Assembly (NCBI GenBank): GCA_041398745.1
Contig: JAWKUB010000006.1
Coordinates: 310,001 to 374,000, forward strand
DNA from: JACKHO01 sp041398745
Lineage (GTDB): Bacteria; Planctomycetota; Planctomycetia; Planctomycetales; Planctomycetaceae
DNA: 64,000 bases
Reading direction: 5' to 3'
A program made the position numbers and the translations under genes. Positions 53,413-60,920 of this stretch are shown in pieces. Under the pieces are notes generated by a model that worked only from the letters and a program-made list of their open reading frames with translations, had not been told where the DNA came from and ran no database searches. Each line of letters begins with the position of its first letter. Position 1 is the first letter of the stretch.

Positions 53413-54897
53413 ATGAACGCTGAATCACGTAGCCCCAGACAAAGTGGACGCCGCCCCAACTCGGCGCGAAATCGCCGCAAAGGGGATGCTCCAAAGTCCA
53501 AGTCATTGACGGCCCGGGAACTCGCTTACGACGCCATCCTCGCCTTCGAAAAGCGGGGCGTGTTTGTCAGTCGCACGCTCGATCGATTATTTGAGCAGTC
53601 CAACATTCCTGTTCTCGAACGCCGCCTCGCCACCGATTTGGCCTGCAGCACCATCCGTCGACAGGCGACACTCGACGCCGTGCTATCGGCTTACTGTTCG
53701 CGCCCGCTCGCGGAACTCGACTCCGGTGTCCATCTCATTCTTCGCATGGGCATCAATCAAATCCTGTTTTTCGACCGCATTCCCTCGCACGCGGCAGTGA
53801 ACGAATCCGTGCAGTTGTGCCGCCAGAAGGGAAAGCCAGCCGCGACGTCAATGGTGAATGGAATTCTGCGTTCCATACTCCGTGAAGTGGAATCAGGTCC
53901 GCCGTTGTCATCTCTTGCGGACGCTGATGAATACACCATCCCACGTTCCTCCCCGGGAAAGGAGAGCCAGGCCGATTCCATCCGCTTCGAGCGAGCCGTA
54001 CTCCCCCATCCCAAAACGAATCCTGCAGGATACTTGTCAGCAGCCGTGAGTCTGCCCGAGTGGCTGGTAACGCACTGGCTCGAGTCAATCAGTCCGGACG
54101 AAATTCTCAGCATGGGAAGCTGGTTCGATACGCCGGGAATCGTGGGACTACGCGTCAATCCGCTGCGAAGCAGTCGAGAGAAAGTTGCTTCGGCGCTGAC
54201 TGAAGCAGATATCGATTGGGAACATGGGGAGCTTGCCGAAGCATTTCGGCTCAAGGAAACATTGGCGGTTGATTCTGTTGAAGGGTTTGGCGAAGGCTGG
54301 TTCTCCGTTCAGGATGAAACCGCCATGCAGGTGGTCGATCGACTCAGCCCGGAATCGGGAGAACGCATTCTTGATTTGTGTGCCGCGCCTGGTGGGAAGA
54401 CCATGCACATTGCCGAACGGATGCGGGACAAGGGAACAGTCGTTGCCTGTGATGTCGTTCCCGAACGCCTGGCACTCGTCAAACAATCCGCCATGCGACT
54501 TGGGCTGAAGTGCATTGAAGCTGTGGTCATTGGTCGTGAAGGGCAAAAGATTCCCGACGGCCCCTACGACGCAATCCTCGTCGACGTACCATGTTCCAAC
54601 ACTGGCGTGCTAGGAAAGCGTCCCGAAGTCCGCTGGCGTCTCACTCCGGAATCATTGCACGAGCTTGTCCCACTACAGCATCAGTTACTCCAGCAGGCAA
54701 CGGAACTGGTTCGTCCCGGTGGCCGAATTCTCTACTCGACCTGCAGCATTGAACGAGCCGAAAACCGCGAAGTCGTTGACGCCGTCATTTCCGGTCGAGA
54801 TGAATTCACCGTCGAGGAAGAACATCTCTCCTTACCCGGCCAACCAGTTGACGGCGGCTACCGGGCCTGCATCCGAAGAGCAGGAACGCCCTGTTAG
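53413..54897 (+). CDS. rsmB: 16S rRNA cytosine-C5 methyltransferase RsmB
   Basis: 494 residues. N-terminal NusB-like RNA-binding domain (LTARELAYDAILAFEKRGVFVSRTLDRL, about 32-160), then the SAM-binding RsmB domain: ILDLCAAPGGKTMHIAERM, VDVPCSNTGVLGKRPEVRW and LYSTCSIERAENREVV with the two catalytic Cys. Methylates C967 of 16S rRNA in E. coli. A short basic N-terminus is added. It has its own start region after the prc terminator. Confidence 0.93.
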   Translation: MNAESRSPRQSGRRPNSARNRRKGDAPKSKSLTARELAYDAILAFEKRGVFVSRTLDRLFEQSNIPVLERRLATDLACSTIRRQATLDAVLSAYCSRPLAELDSGVHLILRMGINQILFFDRIPSHAAVNESVQLCRQKGKPAATSMVNGILRSILREVESGPPLSSLADADEYTIPRSSPGKESQADSIRFERAVLPHPKTNPAGYLSAAVSLPEWLVTHWLESISPDEILSMGSWFDTPGIVGLRVNPLRSSREKVASALTEADIDWEHGELAEAFRLKETLAVDSVEGFGEGWFSVQDETAMQVVDRLSPESGERILDLCAAPGGKTMHIAERMRDKGTVVACDVVPERLALVKQSAMRLGLKCIEAVVIGREGQKIPDGPYDAILVDVPCSNTGVLGKRPEVRWRLTPESLHELVPLQHQLLQQATELVRPGGRILYSTCSIERAENREVVDAVISGRDEFTVEEEHLSLPGQPVDGGYRACIRRAGTPC

Positions 54898-55136
54898 CCG
54901 ATTGAAAATACGGTAAATGCGTTGTTTCTTATCAAGGCAATACCCTTTTGCCCCGTCCGAAACCGTTAAGTTCACATCGTAGCGACAGATTTCCGATGCT
55001 CTGGTGAATCAAACGGTCGTCACCAACTTTTCCTCGACACCGGGCCCCCTAATCCACCGATATGTGCAAATAGTTGTGGGAGTTACTTCGCGCCAATCTG
55101 GCCCGAAAATGTCCCAGCGGACGCAGGAAGTCGGTC

Positions 55137-55364
55137 ATGGATAAAGATTTGAACGTGCTGGCGCTCGTGAAGGATGGAGAGCGTTACGTCTTCATGTACG
55201 ACGAAGACAGCCTCCCACAGCTTTTGCAAACGCTGGGCCGTTTCGCTGCCGATCCTGAATTGAACTTCAGCTGGTACGACGCCGCCGTGCTCAGCCAGCG
55301 CGTACGAAAAGGTCAGGGCACGCCCCAGGATGACCGTCCCGATGACTTTCGCCGCGTCGCCTAG
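55137..55364 (+). CDS. 75-residue protein of unknown function
   Basis: From ATG 55137 (AGGA 8 bases upstream); an in-frame start at 55074 is longer without support. MDKDLNVLALVKDGERYVFMYD, then DSLPQLLQTLGRFAADPELNFSWYDAAVLSQRVR. Acidic and compact, no recognised domain, composition normal for a folded protein. It sits between rsmB and xerC on the same strand. It may be a planctomycete-specific small protein. Confidence 0.6.
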   Translation: MDKDLNVLALVKDGERYVFMYDEDSLPQLLQTLGRFAADPELNFSWYDAAVLSQRVRKGQGTPQDDRPDDFRRVA

Positions 55365-55505
55365 AGCGGACATATCCAAACAAATCGGCACTTAAAAAAC
55401 GCAGCATATAGCCAAGAAAAACTGGGATCGAATTCACGGCCGCCAATTTGGAAAGGAATCCCCAGTCGGCAGACAGAACGCGATTCCGCATCCCGCTGAG
55501 GTCCC

Positions 55506-56411
55506 ATGGAAACCGCTGTCGAAGGATTCCTCCGCTCGCTGAAACTCGAACGCAATGCATCTGAGTTGACACTCAAGTCATACCGCGAAGACTTCAACAG
55601 CTTCTACGATTATCTTCAGGATCGAGTCGGTGCCATTCCTGAACCCTCGCAGCTCACCATGCCGGTGCTGCGTGGATACGTGGCCTATCTGCACGAGTGC
55701 CAGTACGCCCGATCGACAACGGCCCGTCGACTGGCGGCACTTCGCAGCTTCTTTCGCTACACAACCAGAGAGGGACTGACACAATCCAATCCGGCGGCTG
55801 CGCTACGAACACCGCGGGTGGGACGCAAGCTGCCGCACTTTCTTACAACAGAACAGGTTGCCAGTCTTCTCGAAGCTCCGCCGGCGAACACTACGCAAGG
55901 ACTCCGAGACCGGGCCATTCTGGAAACGCTTTACTCCGCGGGATTGCGTGTTGCAGAACTCGTCGGCCTGAATGTCGACCACTGGGATCAAACGGCCAAT
56001 ATCCTGCGGGTCTTTGGTAAAGGAAAGAAGGAGCGTGTCGCTCCCATTGGCAGCTACGCGTCTAAGGCGCTGTCACGCTGGATGGCAGTGAGGGAAGTTG
56101 CAGACACCCAGCCCAGTGGACCGATTTTCACGAATCGCTTCGGCACTCGACTCACGACGCGAAGTGTTGGCCGCATGCTGGAGAAGTACATCAAGCAGGT
56201 GGGGCTGGACACAATTACTTCGCCACACACATTGCGGCACAGTTTTGCTACGCACCTACTTGATGGCGGAGCCGACCTGCGTGCGGTGCAGGAACTGCTG
56301 GGACACAAGAGTTTGACGACAACCCAAATCTATACGCACGTCAGCACACGTCGGATGCGAGAAACATTCGACAGCGCCCACCCACACGCCCAACTGGTTG
56401 TTGACGATTAG
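55506..56411 (+). CDS. xerC: Site-specific tyrosine recombinase XerC
   Basis: 301 residues from ATG 55506 (GAGG 5 bases upstream). N-terminal domain VEGFLRSLKLERNASELTLKSY, then Arg in YSAGLRVAELVGLN, Lys region FGKGKKERVAPIG, HTLRHSFATHLL, and GHKSLTTTQIYTHVSTRRM with the Tyr nucleophile. The DSAHPHA end is typical of XerC. Together with XerD it resolves chromosome dimers. A repeat copy follows 12 bases after the stop. Confidence 0.93.
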   Translation: METAVEGFLRSLKLERNASELTLKSYREDFNSFYDYLQDRVGAIPEPSQLTMPVLRGYVAYLHECQYARSTTARRLAALRSFFRYTTREGLTQSNPAAALRTPRVGRKLPHFLTTEQVASLLEAPPANTTQGLRDRAILETLYSAGLRVAELVGLNVDHWDQTANILRVFGKGKKERVAPIGSYASKALSRWMAVREVADTQPSGPIFTNRFGTRLTTRSVGRMLEKYIKQVGLDTITSPHTLRHSFATHLLDGGADLRAVQELLGHKSLTTTQIYTHVSTRRMRETFDSAHPHAQLVVDD

Positions 56412-56423
56412 GTCAGGCCCTTC

Positions 56424-56543
56424 GTAGGGCGGGTGCAGTCCGCATCAGACAGGACAAAGCGTTACAACTGTTGTGGGACTTGAGAAACACGAGGACCTTT
56501 CACAGATGTCCAACTTGCGGACGTAACCCACCATATTGCGGTC
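56424..56543 (+). repeat. MITE-like dispersed repeat, copy B
   Basis: Starts GTAGGGCGGGTGCAGTCCGC, matching 19 of 20 bases of the terminal part of copy A (14061-14200, opposite orientation), and shares GCGTTAC, AGATGTCC and GCGGACGTAACCCACCATA further in. After CGGT the sequence departs from copy A, so the far terminal repeat is lost or diverged. It begins 12 bases after the xerC stop codon. Confidence 0.7.
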
Positions 56544-56590
56544 GCACTTCGGCCAATACGCTGTGTGATCGTCTCCGCTTCCTCACAAAA

Positions 56591-56630
56591 AACGCAAAAG
56601 GCCCGTCCCAGAGTTTCTGGAACGGGCCGA
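56591..56630 (-). terminator. Rho-independent terminator after the thioredoxin-fold gene
   Basis: GGCCCGTCCCAGA (56600-56612) and TCTGGAACGGGCC (56616-56628) pair over 13 bp with one mismatch and a 3-base loop. Read on the minus strand, TTTTGCGTTTTTT follows. Confidence 0.85.
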
Positions 56631-56662
56631 TATGCAATGATCATGAATGCTCAGATGCTCAA

Positions 56663-57199
56663 TTAGTTGAGAATCTTGGCAGTGTCACGGACGAGGGCTG
56701 CAACACGGGCTTCGGTCAAATCGGAAGCCTTCAAGGCTTCATTGACCTGCAGCTTACCGCCAACCCACATCATGACAGTGACTTCGCTGTCCTGTTGGAT
56801 CTTGTAGGCGCCAGGACCGGCTTCACCATCGAACACGGTGAGCGGGGTGTTCTGAATTCCCTTGGAAGAAGCGACGTTCTTCAGGGCGCCTTCCTGACCT
56901 TCAGGATTGTCGGTCAACATGACGACGAAAGCGGCCATTTTCTTGTTGGAGTTCTGACCAACAGTAGCGTCCACCTGCTTGATGAGCGAAGCGACGTTGT
57001 CATCCACCTTGCGGGTGAAAATGCTGACAACAGGACGAGCGCCATAACGGCAACGATAGCAGAGCTTTTCGCCAGCGGCTGGGCCAGTCACGTCCTTCAC
57101 ATAGAACGCGTCAACAGGGGAACCAGTGGCAAGACCTTCAGCGAAGCTGACAGATGCCAGGCAGGCAACAGCAGCAACGGTAGCCAGAAACTTCTTCAT
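56663..57199 (-). CDS. Secreted thioredoxin-fold protein with CxxC
   Basis: 178 residues with a signal peptide (MKKFLATVAAVACLASVSFA). GEKLCYRCRYGARPVVSIFTRKVDD holds a CxxC (Cys47, Cys50) followed by a strand, as in thioredoxin-like proteins, and TPLTVFDGEAGPGAYKIQ resembles the cis-Pro loop region. GGAGAG lies 8 bases before the ATG. Probably a redox-active envelope protein, perhaps a thiol-disulfide carrier; the substrate is unknown. Confidence 0.75.
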   Translation of the reverse strand: MKKFLATVAAVACLASVSFAEGLATGSPVDAFYVKDVTGPAAGEKLCYRCRYGARPVVSIFTRKVDDNVASLIKQVDATVGQNSNKKMAAFVVMLTDNPEGQEGALKNVASSKGIQNTPLTVFDGEAGPGAYKIQQDSEVTVMMWVGGKLQVNEALKASDLTEARVAALVRDTAKILN

Positions 57200-57521
57200 T
57201 GTGAATCTCTCCTTGAGAACAACGTGGTGGGCAAAATTACGCAGCCGACTGAAGTAGGTAATGGCTGCCTATCGTCATCTTGAATGAAGCACTTCCTGTT
57301 CCAAATGGACAGGGGGTGAGTACTCGATTCGACCTAAATGACGCACTTCCTTGTAACTGAGCATGTTCGGGAAACTTGTGAAATGGACATCACCCCACAA
57401 ATTCCATCCAGACTTTCACGATTTTACAATCCTCCGTCAAGGCGACAAGACGTTTTTGCATCAATCTTCGATTCTGCGAGATTCCACGTGACTCACAGAA
57501 ACCGACCGTTTGCGCCCAATA
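57200..57521. other. Intergenic region upstream of the thioredoxin-fold gene (322 bases)
   Basis: Lies between two minus-strand genes. It must hold the promoter of the thioredoxin-fold gene. I see no repeat, terminator or further small gene in it. Confidence 0.4.
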
Positions 57522-58712
57522 TCAGGAGCCATCATGCAGTCTTTGGAGGCGTTCCGCAAGTTTTTGCGTCTGCAGGCTGCCATGCGTCAGCAGTGCCGCG
57601 AACGCCGCGTCGGCAGGATCCCAAAGTGTCCGATTGTCCCGAAGTGTCGCGTAGGACAGGCGTTGCACCTGAGCATTGCTGCTATCCAAGTGGGAGTAAA
57701 TCACCTCAAGTGCTTTTTCCCGCTGACCTGGAATGGGCAGCAGCCTTCTGGCGGACTGTACGCGTAGCAGTGGATCAACATCCTCCAGCACAACATGCAA
57801 TAAATCCACCGGAGGTGACGACATGGAACTCAAGCCAATCATCACACGCGACCGCACCGCAAAGTCATCGTCGTTGACGAGCTGACGAAAGACATTCAAA
57901 CCCCGTCCCCCAATTTTCGCGAGGGAAACTGCGGCGGCATCGCGGACTTCATCTGCGTCATCGAACAAAATGACATCGCCGAGTGCTGGGATGGCAATTT
58001 CCGCTGCCGGTCCGCTGTAACCAATCGTGGTGACGGCTGACAGGCGAATCAAGTCCCAGTCTGAGTTGCAGAGCCGAATGAGGTCGGGCAGCGCCGGAGC
58101 AGCGTGTGGCCCTAACAGGGAGACCACGTCAGCCGTTGTCATTTGCAATTCCCGCTGTGCCTGCTCGTTGGCCGCGGGCAATTGTCCACGCAGTCCTTCA
58201 AGCAAGACGGGAATGACCACTGGCTGCTGAGGCCCAATGCGGGCGAGTGCTTCCAGAGCGGCAGTCCGTAACAAGTGCTTCTGATTACTGTCGCGGACGA
58301 GATTTGCGAGCTGTGGGGCGAGTTCTTCGGCCACTGGTCCGAAGAGCGACACGGCTTTGAGAATCCAGAGCTGAGTAGTCTCCGAATCTTCCTGCGCCAA
58401 CAGTTCGCCCAGCACTGGCACGGCAGCGCGGGCGGGTTCGCCCATGCGCGCCATCCCCAGCGCAGCCTGCCGTCGGGTAAACCAAGGGAGCTGTTCATCG
58501 GCGATGAGCTCTACCATTCCGGGTACATACTGCGCGGCGCCAGGATCATTCGGATTCATGTTCTTCATCCGAGTCCGCCAGTCGGCCAATGTTGCTCCTG
58601 CAACAACAGTATCGTCGGAAACATCACCTTCGGCTGGAATATCTGCGGCCGGCGCGAATCTCCCCGAAAGAGGGGCGAATATCAGCACAAATAACAACCA
58701 CGGTCCACGCAT
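57522..58712 (-). CDS. Secreted HEAT-repeat protein
   Basis: 396 residues from ATG 58712 with a signal peptide (MRGPWLLFVLIFAPLSGRFAPAA). At least seven HEAT repeats of about 35 residues: e.g. GMARMGEPARAAVPVLGELLAQEDSETTQ, AVSLFGPVAEELAPQLANLVRDSNQ, VSLLGPHAAPALPDLIRLCNSD, TIGYSGPAAEIAIPALGDVILFDDADE. A protein-interaction scaffold, partner unknown. It is divergent from the GntR gene, which shares its upstream region. Confidence 0.8.
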   Translation of the reverse strand: MRGPWLLFVLIFAPLSGRFAPAADIPAEGDVSDDTVVAGATLADWRTRMKNMNPNDPGAAQYVPGMVELIADEQLPWFTRRQAALGMARMGEPARAAVPVLGELLAQEDSETTQLWILKAVSLFGPVAEELAPQLANLVRDSNQKHLLRTAALEALARIGPQQPVVIPVLLEGLRGQLPAANEQAQRELQMTTADVVSLLGPHAAPALPDLIRLCNSDWDLIRLSAVTTIGYSGPAAEIAIPALGDVILFDDADEVRDAAAVSLAKIGGRGLNVFRQLVNDDDFAVRSRVMIGLSSMSSPPVDLLHVVLEDVDPLLRVQSARRLLPIPGQREKALEVIYSHLDSSNAQVQRLSYATLRDNRTLWDPADAAFAALLTHGSLQTQKLAERLQRLHDGS

Positions 58713-58801
58713 GTGGGATTCAACCCCCAATCTTGCAATTACTCAACGTAACGACGACTTGTTCTGTCAGGCACGCAGAAAGTGTGCAAATGACATACCT
58801 C

Positions 58802-58878
58802 CATGATACCGCATTCGTCCAGCAAACGCTTTTTCCCGCTGGAATCCACTTGACTCCCACGCTGACAACTGTATCATG
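58802..58878. promoter_or_regulatory. Divergent control region with paired inverted octamers
   Basis: CATGATAC (58802-58809) and its reverse complement GTATCATG (58871-58878) flank the 60 bases between the HEAT-repeat and gntR starts. The second overlaps the -10 box of the promoter below. GTATCAT-type half sites resemble those reported for YtrA-like GntR regulators, so autorepression by the GntR protein is likely but inferred. Confidence 0.45.
58850..58877 (+). promoter_or_regulatory. Sigma-70-type promoter of the GntR-ABC operon
   Basis: TTGACT (58850-58855), spacer of 16 bases, TATCAT (58872-58877), about 30 bases before the gntR ATG. The -10 box overlaps one of the inverted octamers. Confidence 0.6.
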
Positions 58879-58907
58879 TGTTGTACCACAGTTAATTCGA
58901 GGCAGGA

Positions 58908-59297
58908 ATGCGGATTCACCTGGATCATCACAGTGGCGAGCCGATTTATCGACAAATTGTCGAGGCGGTGAAGCTCGAAGTTGCACGGGGAAATCTCGTG
59001 GAAGGTGACAAGCTGCCAAGTGTTCGCGGACTGGCCAACGAATTGGGAATCAACATGCGAACTGTGGTCAAAGCGTACGAAGAACTGCAAAACGCCGGAT
59101 TGACCGTGCTGCAACAGGGGCGTGGTGTTTTTGTTACCGCTCCACAAGGCACACTGCCTGCGGCCCGCCGGCGTGGCGTGCTGGAAGACATGATTCGTCG
59201 CCTTCTGGCCGAAGCACAACGTCTGGGGGCGGACTCGGACGAAGTCCAGAAAATCCTCACCTCAGTAGCAGAAGAAATGGGGGTGCCGCGTGAGTAA
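58908..59297 (+). CDS. GntR-family transcriptional regulator (YtrA subfamily)
   Basis: 129 residues. N-terminal winged helix: PIYRQIVEAVKLEVARGNLVEGDKLPSVRGLANELGINMRTVVKAYEELQNAGL, with QGRGVFVTA at its end, then a short C-terminal helical dimerisation part. This short architecture is the YtrA subfamily, which controls adjacent ABC transporter genes and often responds to envelope stress. The ABC gene overlaps its end by 8 bases. AGG lies just before the ATG. Confidence 0.9.
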   Translation: MRIHLDHHSGEPIYRQIVEAVKLEVARGNLVEGDKLPSVRGLANELGINMRTVVKAYEELQNAGLTVLQQGRGVFVTAPQGTLPAARRRGVLEDMIRRLLAEAQRLGADSDEVQKILTSVAEEMGVPRE

Positions 59298-60213
59298 TGA
59301 TATGGAACCAGTTGTCATTGCCGCTGGCTTGGGACGCGACTACGGAACTCAAACGATACTTCAGGGGGTTAACCTCAGCGTGCCAAAAGGGAGCGTGTGC
59401 GCGCTGCTGGGACGCAACGGCGTTGGGAAGACGACACTACTAAAACTGCTGTCGAGTCTCATTCAACCGACTCACGGAACATGCACCATTCTGGGTGATT
59501 CCACCTGGCCCAAAACGGTAACAACGTTGGCCAAGACCGGCGTCGTCATTGATGGATTCGAACCACCACTCGTCGCCCGCGTAAAGCACCTTCTCGAACT
59601 GGGAGCCGCGGCGAGCCCTTCATTCGATAGAAAACGAGCAGATGAGCTGCTCAAGTCACGTAACATCAACCCTGCCAGATTCTGGACAGAGTTGAGCAAG
59701 GGGCAGAAGCGCTGGTGTTTGCTCGTGACAGCACTCTGCCGAAAGTGTGACGTACTGCTGCTCGACGAACCCGCTGACGGGCTCGATCCTCAAAGCCGTG
59801 TCGACCTTTACCAAATGGTACGGCGCGAGGCGAATGAGACCGGGATGACCGCGCTCATCGCCACGCACATTATTTCAGATATCGAACGCGTCGCTGATCG
59901 ACTCGCCATCTTGCATGAGAAATCAATCCTGCTGGAAAGTGATCTCGACACGTTACGCGATGAGTTGTGGGTCATTATCTGTGACGCCGCACCCGCCGCT
60001 GCAGATTTGCCTGCCAGTGCCGAAGTATTGCACCAGACGACGGGGAATCTGACGGAAATCTGGATTCGACAACATGAATCGGGCGATGTGCCTTCTGTTT
60101 CTGGTGAACTTGAGCGACGCAAACCAACGGTGGAAGAGTTGTTTCGCGCGTTGACAGGCAAGCCCTCAACGGAAGTGGCGCCCGACCCCACTCCCGAGAC
60201 TGTAGGTTCTTAA
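59290..60213 (+). CDS. ABC transporter ATP-binding protein
   Basis: 307 residues; starts GTG 59290, overlapping gntR by 8 bases. Walker A GRNGVGKT (41-48), ABC signature LSKGQKRW, Walker B VLLLDEPADGLD and switch His in ATHIISDIERVAD. The last 80 residues form an extra C-terminal domain (about 225-305). It pairs with the membrane protein at 60273 as a two-component exporter. Substrate unknown. Confidence 0.93.
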   Translation: MSNDMEPVVIAAGLGRDYGTQTILQGVNLSVPKGSVCALLGRNGVGKTTLLKLLSSLIQPTHGTCTILGDSTWPKTVTTLAKTGVVIDGFEPPLVARVKHLLELGAAASPSFDRKRADELLKSRNINPARFWTELSKGQKRWCLLVTALCRKCDVLLLDEPADGLDPQSRVDLYQMVRREANETGMTALIATHIISDIERVADRLAILHEKSILLESDLDTLRDELWVIICDAAPAAADLPASAEVLHQTTGNLTEIWIRQHESGDVPSVSGELERRKPTVEELFRALTGKPSTEVAPDPTPETVGS

Positions 60214-60272
60214 ACGGACTTGGCCTCGTCATGTTTCGTCAAAACGAAAACTGAACACTTGGAGAACGTCCA

Positions 60273-60920
60273 ATGTTGACTCTCGCACGCTGGCAGCTGC
60301 GCCAGGTGAATTACTTGAACTGGGTCATGGTCGCCTGCGTGGTGATTTGGTCCATGTTTACCTCAGAGCTCATCTCGTTCATTCACGGCGCGACAATGGC
60401 CTCAGCGATTTTCGTCCACGCGGCGTTGATTGTGCTCATCCTGGGATCGAGCAGTACCAGCGGTGCCGGATTTATTTACTCCCAAGGTTTTTCCCGCGAT
60501 CAAATCTGGTGTTCACAGGCACTGGCCTTGTTGATTTCAGCAGCCATGCCATGCGTTGCTTTTCTGCTAACGGTCGGAACGGGACTGCGCGCCCTCCTGC
60601 AGGAGGCCATGGGCAGTCCCTGGTTTCCACTGCTGGGGAATTCGGAACTCAGCGAACTCAAGTGGATGCTGCTAGCGTATGCCGCCGTGTTTTCGACGTT
60701 TGGTTACATCTGGATTCGAGCGAGGCAACCTTCGAAGGACGCCGCTGCGGGTTGGATGGTGGCAGTCGCCCAAATTGCATTCTTCATCTACTGCTGGACC
60801 TGGATGCGTTTCGCGCCACCGTGGCTCTGTAACGTCCTGGTCGGCACGGCATTGCTCCTGATCGCTACAACAACATTGGCCCTGTGGAAATTTCATCAGA
60901 ACGTGGAGGTGCAGGCATAA
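60273..60920 (+). CDS. ABC-2-like membrane permease
   Basis: 215 residues with about six membrane helices (WVMVACVVIWSMFTSELI, ASAIFVHAALIVLILGSSS, ALALLISAAMPCVAFLLTVG, WMLLAYAAVFSTFGYIW, AAGWMVAVAQIAFFIYCWTW, VLVGTALLLIATTTLALW). GGAGA lies 8 bases before the ATG. It is a half-size, atypical ABC-2 permease by context. The next gene begins at its stop (TAATG). Confidence 0.8.
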   Translation: MLTLARWQLRQVNYLNWVMVACVVIWSMFTSELISFIHGATMASAIFVHAALIVLILGSSSTSGAGFIYSQGFSRDQIWCSQALALLISAAMPCVAFLLTVGTGLRALLQEAMGSPWFPLLGNSELSELKWMLLAYAAVFSTFGYIWIRARQPSKDAAAGWMVAVAQIAFFIYCWTWMRFAPPWLCNVLVGTALLLIATTTLALWKFHQNVEVQA

